From: Rhodoferax lithotrophicus
Lineage (GTDB): Bacteria > Pseudomonadota > Gammaproteobacteria > Burkholderiales > Burkholderiaceae_C
Direction of reading: 5' to 3'
NCBI RefSeq assembly: GCF_019973615.1
Contig: NZ_AP024238.1
Coordinates: forward strand, 4,547,989 to 4,611,988
Length of the DNA: 64,000 bases
Shown: positions 52,447 through 61,725 of the stretch, piece by piece
How the letters are laid out: every line of letters begins with the position of its first letter
Position numbering within the stretch: position 1 is the stretch's first letter
Position numbers and translations under genes: made by a program
Notes under the pieces: model-generated
What the model saw: only the letters and a program-made list of their open reading frames with translations
Told to the model about the DNA's origin: nothing
Databases searched by the model: none

Positions 52447-53529
52447 TCAATGGGTGCTATGGACGAATTGCTTTTGCATAAAAGACCAGGCCATGCGTGA
52501 AGCATCCGGGCCTTTGGGGTCGCTGTAGGGTAAGCCCGGCGCGCCGCCGCTCCAGGCATGGCCCAATCCATTGACCATACAAAGCGTTGCCACAAGTTGG
52601 CCCCGGTTGCGGTAATCCGTGAGCGTCACCGGGTAACGTTTGCCACGTTGCACGGTGCGTGGCTGACCCGCGTGTGCCCCCTCGCGATCAGCCCAAAGTT
52701 GCGCGGCCAGGGGGCCATTGTGGGGTGCCACGATAGAGTCGACACTTCCTTGAATGACCAACAGGGCGGGTAAATGCCAACCAGCAGGGAGTGGTGCGAG
52801 CGGCACCGCCACGCGATGTCCGCGCATCGCCCTCAGGGCGGTTGCCGAGGAGCTCGCCAGGCCTGGCGCGATGCCGGAATGCATGACCACGGCCTGAAAG
52901 CGCTCGGGTTGGCGAACGGCCAGCAAGCCCGCCAAACCAGCCCCGGCAGACAGCCCCACCAAGGCCATACGCTGCGGGTCCACCGGTTGTGTCAGACAGA
53001 TATGGTCAACGGCGGAAGTGATCGAGTCAGCTTCTCGCTGGGCACGGCCTGCACGTGTGTCGTACCAGTTCCAGCAGTTTTGCAGATTGGAAAGTCTGTC
53101 CTGTTCGGGATAAAGCACCATGAAGCGTTCAACCTGCGCCAAGCGGTTCATTTTGGTGCTCGCTGCCAGTGCTTGTGCGTCCTGTGCACAGCCATGCAGC
53201 ATCACCACCAAGGGTAGGCGCTCGCTCCGCCGCACGCCCGATGGTTTGTAAAGTCGGTAGCGCCGGACACCACTGACACCGGAGACCATGCCCGTGGTCC
53301 ACTGCGGTTGAGCACCCCGCAAAAGCGCACCTTCAGATTTGGCAGCGGGCACTGAAACACTTTTCGTCGCAGTACGCTTGGTGGCATAGGTTGGAGTCAC
53401 CGCAGGTTTGACCACTCCAGATTTGCGCGGCTTTTTTGCTGGTTGCATGGCCAGCTTCATGGCCTTGGCACCGGCACGAAGCGCCAACCGCGTCATGGCA
53501 TTAAGTGAGCGCTGGAATGAACGGCTCAA
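52447..53529 (-). CDS. PHB-depolymerase-family alpha/beta-hydrolase esterase
   Basis: This 360-residue protein has a basic, Ala/Lys/Pro-rich N-terminal ~75 residues without a clear signal peptide, then an alpha/beta hydrolase. LPLVVMLHGCAQDAQALAASTKMN is the oxyanion region, NCWNWYD matches the LpqC/PHB-depolymerase subfamily, the nucleophile is in MALVGLSAGAGLAG, and the His is in NGLGHAWSGG. It probably cleaves polyhydroxybutyrate oligomers or another ester. The lysine-rich N-terminus could bind the granule surface or DNA; this is speculative. Confidence 0.82.
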   Translation of the reverse strand: MSRSFQRSLNAMTRLALRAGAKAMKLAMQPAKKPRKSGVVKPAVTPTYATKRTATKSVSVPAAKSEGALLRGAQPQWTTGMVSGVSGVRRYRLYKPSGVRRSERLPLVVMLHGCAQDAQALAASTKMNRLAQVERFMVLYPEQDRLSNLQNCWNWYDTRAGRAQREADSITSAVDHICLTQPVDPQRMALVGLSAGAGLAGLLAVRQPERFQAVVMHSGIAPGLASSSATALRAMRGHRVAVPLAPLPAGWHLPALLVIQGSVDSIVAPHNGPLAAQLWADREGAHAGQPRTVQRGKRYPVTLTDYRNRGQLVATLCMVNGLGHAWSGGAPGLPYSDPKGPDASRMAWSFMQKQFVHSTH

Positions 53530-53726
53530 AATGGCAGCTCACGGGCACCTTGCTGGCAAAGCAGACCCGTACGTGTGTTGATGAGTGAAAAAGTAGCCAT
53601 AGGTCCTCCAGCAAGTCGTATTGTCAAGTATCTGGACTGGCCCACCTTGCATCTGTGGGATGCCGCACACACAGACCCCGACGGCGCACGCCAGGCCGGT
53701 ATGGGTCTCCCCAAACACCCATCCCT

Positions 53727-54557
53727 TCAATGCCAACTCACCGGGTCTACCTTGTAATAGCCACAGAGCTCTTGGTACAACGCCGGGTAGTGCTCGACCA
53801 TCTCCGTGGCCTGCTCAAAAAATACTTCCGTGGCCACTGCAAAAAATTCCGCAGGGCTGGTAGCCCCGTAGGGGTTGAACAACCCCTGCTCACCACGCTG
53901 CAGCTGGTTTTGCAAATCGGCATAGGCTTGGCTGAACACCTGTTTCCAGCGCTGGGCGTTGTACTGCGTGTCGCCCGCTGCGGGCGGTGGGGCACCTTGA
54001 GCCGCCCCATTTTCCTGGTCCAACTGGTGGGCAAACTCGTGCAGCACAACGTTACGGCCATCATCAGCCACCGCTGCGCCTTCCAGGCTGTCTTGCCACG
54101 ACAGGATGACCTGCCCTTGCGTCCAGGATTCACCGGACAGCACCTGCCGCTGGTCTTGCTGCACACCGATGCCATCGGTGACCGTGCGCTGGGTGATGAA
54201 CGCCCCCGGGTAGATCAGAATTTGCCGCACATGGGCGAAATGCTGCAGGGAACGGTTCAACACCAGCAAACAGGCTTGTGCCGCAATCACCACGCGCATT
54301 TCTTCGGTCACCTGCAAACCTGCACAACCAATAAAGGGCTTTTCTGCAATAAAGAGTTGAATGCGTTTTTTCAGCTGCAACTGCAAGTCCACCGGCATAC
54401 GCCGCAACAAGGGCACGCGGCGCTGCAACACTTTGCGCCAACGCGCCGGAAACGGATGCATCAGAACCCGACGCTGGCGGTAGGCACGCCACCACGGTTG
54501 CCCCAGAAGAACCAGAATCAAACCCAATGCCAGGGCACACAGAAAATAAAAGGCCAC
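53727..54557 (-). CDS. mtfA: MtfA-type zinc peptidase (M90 family)
   Basis: This 276-residue protein has a short N-terminal hydrophobic segment (FYFLCALALGLILVLLG) and the zinc-binding NVVLHEFAHQLDQENG (HExxH) with a downstream Glu in SPAEFFAVATEVFFEQ. ILIYPGAFI is family-typical. In E. coli, MtfA is a metallopeptidase that also binds the repressor Mlc and so affects glucose PTS expression. The N-terminal anchor here suggests membrane tethering. Confidence 0.88.
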   Translation of the reverse strand: MAFYFLCALALGLILVLLGQPWWRAYRQRRVLMHPFPARWRKVLQRRVPLLRRMPVDLQLQLKKRIQLFIAEKPFIGCAGLQVTEEMRVVIAAQACLLVLNRSLQHFAHVRQILIYPGAFITQRTVTDGIGVQQDQRQVLSGESWTQGQVILSWQDSLEGAAVADDGRNVVLHEFAHQLDQENGAAQGAPPPAAGDTQYNAQRWKQVFSQAYADLQNQLQRGEQGLFNPYGATSPAEFFAVATEVFFEQATEMVEHYPALYQELCGYYKVDPVSWH

Positions 54558-54690
54558 GTGTATCCCTTCCAGTCCAGTTCATTCACAAGACAGGTAGCTG
54601 GGACTGTTTCCGTGCTTTTCAATACACCGCCACAGGGCGGACATCCGCCAAGCTTGTGCAACAGATCGGTGACGTTGCTGACCGTGGGAC

Positions 54691-54855
54691 TTAACGCCCT
54701 TTCATCGACCCGAACAGGAAGCTGGCAATAGCCAGAATGATGAAGACGAAAAACAAAATCTTGGCAATGCCCACCGCGCCAGCGGCAATACCGCCAAACC
54801 CGAACAGGGCAGCAATCAGGGCGATGACAAAGAAAACAATGGCGTAGTGCAGCAT
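54691..54855 (-). CDS. DUF1328 (YtjA-like) small membrane protein
   Basis: This 54-residue, very hydrophobic peptide begins MLHYAIVFFVIALIAALFG and has two membrane segments separated by GGIAAGAVGIAK, ending FLFGSMKGR. It fits DUF1328/YtjA, a widespread family of short membrane proteins often near stress and osmotic genes. GGAG precedes the ATG. Its short length explains why it can be missed. It lies between mtfA and the Cys/Lys-repeat exported protein, all leftward. Confidence 0.85.
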   Translation of the reverse strand: MLHYAIVFFVIALIAALFGFGGIAAGAVGIAKILFFVFIILAIASFLFGSMKGR

Positions 54856-54914
54856 GGTGGATCTCCGGGTGGGTTATGGGTTTTGGTAGACCGGCGTGAG
54901 CCGGTCACGTTGTT

Positions 54915-55535
54915 CTACAGCTTGCCGAATTGGGCTTTGGCTGCAGCCAGGCAGGCCTCTTTGGCGGTAGAGGCGAGTGCATCACACTTTTGCTCGGCGA
55001 CCTTGAGTTCTGCTGCGCGCTTGTCGGCGGAGGCATCGGCACGAACCTCTTTTTTGTCGCTGCTGGCCTTGGCGTTGGCATCGGCCTTCTTTTCATTGGC
55101 CGTTGTGTTGGCCACCGATGTTTTCTTCTGTACGGTGGCATCCGCCTTGGCCGAGGTCAGGGCGGCTTTGGCTTCTTTCACGCAGACATCCTTGGGGTTG
55201 CCCGACAGGTCATCACACTTTTGCTTGGCCACATCGTAAGTGGCTTCACCCTTGGCAACGCTGAGCTTGTACTGGGTTTTGGATGTCGGCTTGTAGCTGT
55301 GCTCCAGTTCGGCCAAGGCCACGGCTTCCTTGCCTTTGGCTTCGGCAACGCAGATGTCCTTGGCATTACTTGCCAGTGACGCGCAGGCTTTTTTGTCAGT
55401 TTTGTACTCTGCCTTGATGCGGGTCTTGCTGGCGCTGAAATCGGTGGATGACATCGATTGCGCCATGGCGTTGGAGGCGAACAACAAACAGGCGGCTATT
55501 GCAGTACCACTGAGCAGATTGAGGGATTTCTTCAT
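54915..55535 (-). CDS. Exported Cys/Lys/Ala-repeat protein of unknown function
   Basis: This protein of about 206 residues has a signal peptide (KKSLNLLSGTAIAACLLFASNAMA). The mature part is helical and highly charged, with three copies of a Cys-pair unit: KKACASLASNAKDICVAEAK, KCDDLSGNPKDVCVKEAK and KCDALASTAKEACLAAAK, each with two Cys about 11 residues apart. An Asn/Ala/Lys/Asp-rich low-complexity region lies between units two and three. The pairs could form helical-hairpin disulphides in the periplasm. No function is known to me. Confidence 0.75.
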   Translation of the reverse strand: MKKSLNLLSGTAIAACLLFASNAMAQSMSSTDFSASKTRIKAEYKTDKKACASLASNAKDICVAEAKGKEAVALAELEHSYKPTSKTQYKLSVAKGEATYDVAKQKCDDLSGNPKDVCVKEAKAALTSAKADATVQKKTSVANTTANEKKADANAKASSDKKEVRADASADKRAAELKVAEQKCDALASTAKEACLAAAKAQFGKL

Positions 55536-55698
55536 GGTCATTCCTTAGAGTTAAGACTTTCGCAAGCCACAAAGGCTTCGAAGTGCTGACAGTAAGGTTT
55601 GGCAAGCGAGAGGTCTGTTCGCTTGCCCACATAAAGGATGGGCCGCTGGTTCAATACCGCAGTAGTTTCCGGTTGGGCATTACAACAAGAGCGAATGA

Positions 55699-55756
55699 AT
55701 TGCTATCATATGAATAGCTTTTTACGCTTTATTCTATTGCTCTAGAGGCTAAAAAC
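55699..55756 (+). repeat. Interspersed repeat, copy G
   Basis: TTGCTATCATATGAATAGCTTTTTACGCTTTATTCTATTGCTCTAGAGGCTAAAAAC is a nearly complete copy just downstream of the EAL-domain gene stop. Confidence 0.75.
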
Positions 55757-55764
55757 ATCATGAA

Positions 55765-58700
55765 TTATTCAGGTACCGGGTTGGCGTGCCCTGGGGTCAG
55801 AAATTGCGCTTCGAAGAGGTCTGCCGGAACAGCCCGACTGAATAAATAGCCCTGCATTTCGTCGCAGTTCAACAAACGCAGCAGGCGTGCCTGCTCCTGC
55901 GTTTCAACACCTTCGGCCACCACCTTGAGCTTGAGGGCATGCGCCAGGTTGATGATGGTGGACACCAAGGCCAGGCCCTCCGGGGCAGCGGTCATGTCGA
56001 CCACAAAGGAGCGGTCAATTTTCAACGTGTCCACAGGCAATTTGGACAGGTAGCTCAGCGAGGAGAAGCCGGTGCCGAAGTCGTCAATCGCAATGGTCAG
56101 ACCCAGGGCACGGATGGCCTGCAGACTGCTGATGCTGTGTTTGACATCCTCCATGATCAGGCTTTCGGTGATCTCAAGCTCAAGCCCCGCAGCCGTGCGG
56201 ACATCACTGTCGACAAGCTGGCGGACTTCCTCAAAAAAAGTGCGATGACGCAGCTGCAGCGCAGACACATTCACCGCAATACGCACCGGTGCCAAACCTG
56301 CCGTGTGCCAGCGCAGGTAATCGGTATTAGCCTGGCGCATGGCCCAGCGCCCGACTTCGTTGATCAAACCAATTTCCTCCAGAATCGGAATGAAATGGCC
56401 TGGTGGCACCAGACCGGCTTCTGGCCGGTTCCATCGGATCAAGGCTTCGGCACTGGTCATCTTGCCACTCACAAGATTCACTTTGGGCTGGTAATGGAGC
56501 ACAAACTCACCACGGTGCAACGCCTGACGCAGCTGGTTTTCCATGGTCAGCTTGCCAGCCACCATCTCGTTCATGCTTTTGGTATAGAACAGATAACGCT
56601 CACCGCTTGACTTGGTTTTTTTGAGCGCCACCTCGGCGTTACGGAACAAGGTATCGGTGTCTGCGCCGTCATCGGGAAAGAGTGCCACACCAGCCTTGGC
56701 TGCGATACGAAAGATCGCATCATTCAGCCGGAAGGGATGCTCCAGAAAAGCCGTCATCATGTCTGCAAGCAGGCGTTCAACGTCATGCTCTGGCTTGACG
56801 ACCGGCATCAGTACGGCAAAACGATCCGCACCCAATCGTGCCAACAGGTTGGCATCTCCGGCGTAGCGCGTCAGCCATTGCGCCACCTTCCTCAGCAGTT
56901 CGTCGCCAGCTGTCCGGCCGAGGCTGTCGTTGATATTCTTGAAACGTTCCAGGTCAATCAATACAACGGCAAGCTTGTGTTCACCACTGAAGGCGCTGCG
57001 TAAGGATTGGGCAACCCGCTCAAGAAACAGGCTTTGATTGGCCAGGCCGGTGAGGGCATCGTAGTAGGCGAGGTAGGTGAGTCGCTCCTGCTTTCCAAGG
57101 TGATCAATCGCAAACGCAATGTCCCCTGCCAGTTCAGTTAACAGCTTCAACTCGTCGCCGTGGAAAAAATCAATTTCGCTGGCATACAGCGCAAACACCC
57201 CCACCGCATCATCGGCAACCATGAGCGGGAAAACGGCCATGGAGTGAATGCCCGATGCGGTGTACTTGGCGCGAAATAGAACCTGCGGATCAAGCTGTGA
57301 ATTGTTGGATACAACCACTTGTTTCCCCCTGACCGCCCGTGCACCCATGGTTTTGGCGGCGGTTTCATCCGATGACAGGATGTTGTTGATGGCACTCATC
57401 AGCTGATCATCCTTGCCTTGTGAAGCCATCGGAACCAGCTTCAAGGTCTTTTTGTCCACCATGGCGATCATGGCCATGCTGAAACCACCATCCACCGCAA
57501 TACGGCAGGCTTGCTTGAACAAATCTTCGCAGTTGCCCGTGCGCACAATCAAGGTGTTGATGCCACTCAGCATGGCATAAACACGGTTGAGGTAGGTGAT
57601 GCGTTCTTGGGCTTTCCGGCTTTCGGTCACATCGCGAATCGCCGCAATCACCAAGGTGCCTTCATCTGCTTCCATGGGACTCAAACTGACTTCCACAGGA
57701 AACTGGCTACCGTCCTTACGCACGCCAAACAGGTCAAGGCCAGCCCCCATACTTCGTGCGAGTGGTTGCTCAAAAAACCGGTTGTAGCTATCAGGATGCT
57801 GGCCGGGAAGGCCCTTGGGCACCAGGCTGTGAATTTTTTTGCCCAGAAGCTCGTCGCGGCACCAGCCAAACAGACGAACCGCTTGGGCGTTGACCAGCAC
57901 CATGTCGGCATCACGGTTGACGATCAGCATGGCATCGGGCGCGGATTCGAGCAAGTCTTTAAATTTCTGTGCAGCCTTTTTACGCTCGGTGATGTCACGA
58001 AAGTACCAGACACGTCCATAGTGTGTCTGGTCTGCCCCGGTGACGGGTGCCGAGTAACGGTCGATGATTCTTCCGTCTTTGAGCAACACGTCTTCGCGGC
58101 TCTTGTCTGCAGGGTGGTCGTTCAAATAGTGGACACGGGCCATAAAGGCTTCTGGATCGTCGGTTTGCACCGTCACCGCCTGGAGTACCGGCGCATCCAC
58201 TCTGGCGCTCACCAGTTGCGGATCAAGTCGCCAAAGATCCATGAATTGCTGGTTGTAGGAAATGATTTTCCCGTCCTCGCCCACCACCAGAATGGCATCC
58301 AGCGATGTTTCCTGCTGTGTCTTGAGGATGGTGTTCTTGAGTTTGATCTCTGCCTCAATGCCCCGGCGCAGCGATTCGCTGGCAAATTGATTCAGTGCGA
58401 AGCTGATGTCATCCGCCATCTCCATCAGAAGCTCACGCGTGGATTCACCAAAGGCATCGGTTTCACCTGCGTACAAGGTGAACGCGCCAAACACCCTGCC
58501 ATTTTTGAAAAGGGGCAACGAGGCCGAGGCGGCCAGACCGGCGAGCGCGGCACGCTCATGCCAGGGCGCGGTCAGGGGGTCATGCAGAAAACTCTGGCAC
58601 CAGACGGGTTGTTTTTTGCTCATGGCCAACCCGGTCGGCCCCTGCCCGAGTGGGCTGTTGACATCCACAGAGATCATCAAGTTGTTCAGATACCCGGTGT

Positions 58701-59343
58701 CATCCCCAAAGCTGGCCACCGGGTCCACCAGCAGCGTTTCTGAGTTGCCCAGCCCGACCCAGGCCATCTTCATACCGCCAAATTGCACCGCGATCCGACA
58801 GATGTGCTGGAGCAGTTCGGCCTCGGTCGTGCAGTGCACGATGGCCTTGTTGCACTGGCTCAAGGTGGCATAGAGCTGGGTGAAGCGCAGAATTTTCGCC
58901 CGATCCGCATGGCGTTCGCTGATGTTGCGGATATTGCATTGAATGACCTTGATGCCTTCGCAGTCGTAGGCATTGCTGACAAATTCAACCGGGATGATGG
59001 TGCCAGCTTTGGTTTTGAGCGGAAGGTCGTCGTAGCGGACATACCCCTTTTCTTGTAACGCAACAAACATCTCTTGGCTCTGCGCTTTGTCCGCGAACGG
59101 TCCGACTTCCCATAACTTTTTGCCCAGAAATTCACCGTGCGAGTAGCCGAGCATGTTGATCAGGTAGGGGTTGACATCTTCGATCTGTGCGGTGTCCGCA
59201 TTCAACAGCAGAATCCCGTCTTGTGCCGCTTCAAACAAACGGCGGTAACGGCTTTCGGAAATCCGCAGGGCTTTTTGCGTGGCATCCGTCTGTGGCTCGC
59301 AAGTGCCCCCGGTTGCAAGCGGGTCAGGTACCAGAATTTCCAT
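55765..59343 (-). CDS. PAS-GAF-PAS-PAS-GAF-GGDEF-EAL signalling protein (probable c-di-GMP phosphodiesterase)
   Basis: This 1192-residue cytosolic sensor protein has the approximate order PAS (25-145), GAF (160-320), PAS (335-460), PAS (465-590), GAF (600-750), GGDEF (760-915) and EAL (925-1175). The GGDEF active site is degenerate: LGADRFAVL replaces GGDEF, so cyclase activity is unlikely. The EAL domain looks intact (AEALIRWNRPE, DDFGTGFSSLSYL, LKIDRSFV). It should hydrolyse c-di-GMP, perhaps with GTP or the inactive GGDEF as an allosteric input. No membrane segment was seen. Confidence 0.88.
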   Translation of the reverse strand: MEILVPDPLATGGTCEPQTDATQKALRISESRYRRLFEAAQDGILLLNADTAQIEDVNPYLINMLGYSHGEFLGKKLWEVGPFADKAQSQEMFVALQEKGYVRYDDLPLKTKAGTIIPVEFVSNAYDCEGIKVIQCNIRNISERHADRAKILRFTQLYATLSQCNKAIVHCTTEAELLQHICRIAVQFGGMKMAWVGLGNSETLLVDPVASFGDDTGYLNNLMISVDVNSPLGQGPTGLAMSKKQPVWCQSFLHDPLTAPWHERAALAGLAASASLPLFKNGRVFGAFTLYAGETDAFGESTRELLMEMADDISFALNQFASESLRRGIEAEIKLKNTILKTQQETSLDAILVVGEDGKIISYNQQFMDLWRLDPQLVSARVDAPVLQAVTVQTDDPEAFMARVHYLNDHPADKSREDVLLKDGRIIDRYSAPVTGADQTHYGRVWYFRDITERKKAAQKFKDLLESAPDAMLIVNRDADMVLVNAQAVRLFGWCRDELLGKKIHSLVPKGLPGQHPDSYNRFFEQPLARSMGAGLDLFGVRKDGSQFPVEVSLSPMEADEGTLVIAAIRDVTESRKAQERITYLNRVYAMLSGINTLIVRTGNCEDLFKQACRIAVDGGFSMAMIAMVDKKTLKLVPMASQGKDDQLMSAINNILSSDETAAKTMGARAVRGKQVVVSNNSQLDPQVLFRAKYTASGIHSMAVFPLMVADDAVGVFALYASEIDFFHGDELKLLTELAGDIAFAIDHLGKQERLTYLAYYDALTGLANQSLFLERVAQSLRSAFSGEHKLAVVLIDLERFKNINDSLGRTAGDELLRKVAQWLTRYAGDANLLARLGADRFAVLMPVVKPEHDVERLLADMMTAFLEHPFRLNDAIFRIAAKAGVALFPDDGADTDTLFRNAEVALKKTKSSGERYLFYTKSMNEMVAGKLTMENQLRQALHRGEFVLHYQPKVNLVSGKMTSAEALIRWNRPEAGLVPPGHFIPILEEIGLINEVGRWAMRQANTDYLRWHTAGLAPVRIAVNVSALQLRHRTFFEEVRQLVDSDVRTAAGLELEITESLIMEDVKHSISSLQAIRALGLTIAIDDFGTGFSSLSYLSKLPVDTLKIDRSFVVDMTAAPEGLALVSTIINLAHALKLKVVAEGVETQEQARLLRLLNCDEMQGYLFSRAVPADLFEAQFLTPGHANPVPE

Positions 59344-59547
59344 CGCGAAGTGACCCTATGTTGCAGGTGCCGCTTGTCCAGCATGGCACCGCAGGTTGGA
59401 ATGGTCGGGAACCATGCCCCCGCATGTTCAGTGACCTTTGATGCCCAAGCTTAGTTTTATGCAGCCCATCCGTCTGTGCGGTTCATCACACGGATGCAGA
59501 TGTTTTTGAATACGAACTTTGTTGGGCCGACGGCGACCCAGAGGCCC

Positions 59548-60582
59548 TTACACGACCAGGTTCAGTGCGATTTTTCCGAACTGCTGACCCGACTCCAGGC
59601 GGGTCAAAGCGTCATGGATTCGATCCAGCGAAAACTCGCTGTCGATCACCGGTGCGATCTGGTTCTTCTCCACAAACGACAACAGGGCCCGAAACTCAGA
59701 AAAATCACCATGGGTCGAGCCCAGAATCTGCAACTGGCGAATGAATATTCGGCGCAGGTCGGCAGGGGGTTGGTCGCCGGTTGTTGCACCACAGGTCACA
59801 AGCCGCCCCCCACGCACCAGGGATTTCATGGCCATCGACCAGACGGCCTCGCCCACGTTCTCAATCACCACATCCACACCACGGCCGCCGGTATACGACA
59901 GCACCGCTTTCGCCACATCCTGCGTCTGGCTGTTGATACCGTACTCAGCGCCCATGGCCAGCGCACGCTGCAGTTTTGAATCCTCCCGCGAGGTCACAAT
60001 CACCTTGACCCCCATCGCCTTGGCGATCTGCATAGCCGCCAGTGATACGCCACCGCCAATGCCAAAAATCAGCACGGTTTCCCAGGGCTTGATCTGTGCC
60101 TTGGTGAACAACATGCGCCACGCCGTGAGGTAATTGACCCCCATGGCGGCAGCCTGGGCAAAGCTGAGCCCCTGCGGCATAGGGAACACATTCTGAGCCG
60201 GCACACTGATCCATTGCGCGAAAGTTCCGTCGCGATGTTCGCCCAGCAATTGCATCTTGGTGCACAGAACGCCCTCGCCGCGCTGGCAGAACTCACAGCG
60301 GCCACACGTGATGCCAGGGTGAACCACCACCGACTGCCCGACCTTCAACATGGCTTCAGAAGCGTCCACCTCCTCAATAACACCCGCCGCATCCAAGCCC
60401 ATGATCTGGGGCAAGCGATGCGTGATACCCGCTCCGCTGTTGCGCATGTACAAGTCAACCTGATTGAGGGTCGCCGCCTCCACGCGGATAAGCACCTCCC
60501 CCGGCTGGCGCACAGCAGGCTCACACGTTCTGACTTCTACCACCTCGTTACCACCGTGGCCGGTGATGAATGCTGCTTTCAT
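59548..60582 (-). CDS. Zinc-containing alcohol dehydrogenase/quinone oxidoreductase family protein
   Basis: This is a 344-residue MDR protein. The catalytic-domain start EVLIRVEAATLNQVDLYMR is followed by the structural zinc lobe CGRCEFCQRGEGVLC (four Cys), and the Rossmann motif is VLIFGIGGGVSLAAMQIAKAMG. The catalytic-zinc Cys of classical ADH is replaced around NQVD, so it may be a zinc-lobed quinone or enoyl reductase. ATG at 60582 follows GGAG. The reaction is not assigned. Confidence 0.8.
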   Translation of the reverse strand: MKAAFITGHGGNEVVEVRTCEPAVRQPGEVLIRVEAATLNQVDLYMRNSGAGITHRLPQIMGLDAAGVIEEVDASEAMLKVGQSVVVHPGITCGRCEFCQRGEGVLCTKMQLLGEHRDGTFAQWISVPAQNVFPMPQGLSFAQAAAMGVNYLTAWRMLFTKAQIKPWETVLIFGIGGGVSLAAMQIAKAMGVKVIVTSREDSKLQRALAMGAEYGINSQTQDVAKAVLSYTGGRGVDVVIENVGEAVWSMAMKSLVRGGRLVTCGATTGDQPPADLRRIFIRQLQILGSTHGDFSEFRALLSFVEKNQIAPVIDSEFSLDRIHDALTRLESGQQFGKIALNLVV

Positions 60583-60776
60583 GGGTTCTCCTCGCAAATA
60601 ATCGTTACAACATCAACAAGTGTCAACGAAATTGTGGCTTACACATTCCGGGCTCTTTGGCTGTTGTTCAGTTAAAGTCCTTGCCCTCAAGGTGAGGGTT
60701 GCCCATGTCGAGCACTTCGCGTCTCAAGGGGCATCGGTTCCCCAGTGGCTTGGTTTGAAAAAACGAGAAAAACAAT

Positions 60777-61196
60777 ATGCTGTTAACTGATATCGCCGTC
60801 GAGCACACGCTGGTGTCCAAAAAGAATGGGGTTCGTCAGACTTATCTGCTGCATCCGTTTACCAACACGCAGCGAGATACGCTGGGTAAATTCGAGATCA
60901 TTCGTGACATCAGTGAGCCAGGGTTCAAAGAAGTTAAACGCTCAACCTTCGTGACGTTTCAACAATTGGCGGAGTTGTATGCCAAAGGCGTACTCGAAGA
61001 ATTCTGGTTTTCAGTTCGCATGTGTCCGGGGCAGGGCACGTACCCCACTGCGAATCCTGTCAAAAAGCTACTGCCAACCAGCATCAGGCCAGGCTCACCG
61101 TTTGACCAGGCTGTTCAAAAGGTGGATGCCTCGAAACCTGCCAATCGCGATTTGAGAACAGCTTTGCTTCGCATGAACGTGAAACTTCAAGGGTAA
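60777..61196 (+). CDS. Hypothetical protein, unrecognised
   Basis: This 139-residue soluble protein matches no family I know. It has a beta-rich first half (VEHTLVSKKNGVRQTYLLHPFTNTQRDTLGKFEIIRDI) and a basic C-terminal third (PVKKLLPTSIRP, then NRDLRTALLRMNVKLQG). There are no membrane segments or signal. Codon use is less GC-biased than in the core genes. It lies at the left border of an accessory stretch with small genes and a toxin-antitoxin pair. Confidence 0.6.
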   Translation: MLLTDIAVEHTLVSKKNGVRQTYLLHPFTNTQRDTLGKFEIIRDISEPGFKEVKRSTFVTFQQLAELYAKGVLEEFWFSVRMCPGQGTYPTANPVKKLLPTSIRPGSPFDQAVQKVDASKPANRDLRTALLRMNVKLQG

Positions 61197-61252
61197 TGAC
61201 GCTCATTGATGGCCTGCCCACCGTTTAAAACCAATCACTCATGGGAGTACCT

Positions 61253-61468
61253 GTGAATCCATCCGTTGCCCATGCCGAACTCATCGCCACTTTCAAGCGG
61301 GCGAAAGCAGATGCTGCTCACAAGTTCGGATTGATCAAAGTTGCTGCGCAAAAGGGCCCCAAGGCAATCCAGGCGGCCACCGAAACAGCTGCAAAGGCAG
61401 CCAAACGCAGGGACTCGTATGCAAAGAAGCTGGATGCCCTGGGGGTGAACCTGGCCATCAAAAGCTGA
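61253..61468 (+). CDS. Hypothetical small Ala/Lys-rich protein
   Basis: This 71-residue helical protein starts at GTG, supported by GGGAG five bases upstream; the in-frame ATG at 61241 lacks a ribosome site. The sequence is rich in Ala and Lys (AELIATFKRAKADAAHKFG, then ETAAKAAKRRDSYAKKL), resembling small nucleoid- or nucleic-acid-binding helical proteins. No family was recognised. Its end overlaps the convergent ribbon-helix-helix gene by 11 bp. Confidence 0.5.
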   Translation: MNPSVAHAELIATFKRAKADAAHKFGLIKVAAQKGPKAIQAATETAAKAAKRRDSYAKKLDALGVNLAIKS

Positions 61469-61688
61469 TGCGTGGCGCATCGTCGGGCAGCATGGCAGAG
61501 CTGTCGTTGCACAGGGGGAAATCGGGAAACCGTCCTGCCAAAGCCAGGCAATCTTGCGGCCATTCATGGGCGGCGTATTTGCGGATGATGTCTGCCACCC
61601 ACCGGCTTTTTGATAAGCCATGGGCCTTGGCAGCCTGATCGACCAGTGCCTGTGTGGCATCGTCAAGATCCAGCGTGATTTGTGACAT
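61458..61688 (-). CDS. Orphan ribbon-helix-helix (CopG/Arc-type) antitoxin-like protein
   Basis: This 76-residue protein has an N-terminal beta strand QITLDLDDATQALVDQAAKAHG and helix SKSRWVADIIRKYAA, the RHH DNA-binding fold. The C-terminal tail (WPQDCLALAGRFPDFPL) looks like a toxin-binding region of VapB-type antitoxins. No toxin gene follows; the space downstream is occupied by a convergent gene. AAGGGG precedes the ATG, and a TACAG-GTAT-CTGTA dyad upstream is the likely autoregulatory operator. Confidence 0.7.
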   Translation of the reverse strand: MSQITLDLDDATQALVDQAAKAHGLSKSRWVADIIRKYAAHEWPQDCLALAGRFPDFPLCNDSSAMLPDDAPRISF

Positions 61689-61725
61689 GGCGAAAACCCC
61701 TTCCATTCAGTCGGACAAGTATATT

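Noticed and set aside
57511..58743. 410-codon open frame antisense to the EAL protein
   Set aside because: It is a shadow of a 1192-residue gene whose domains are continuous.
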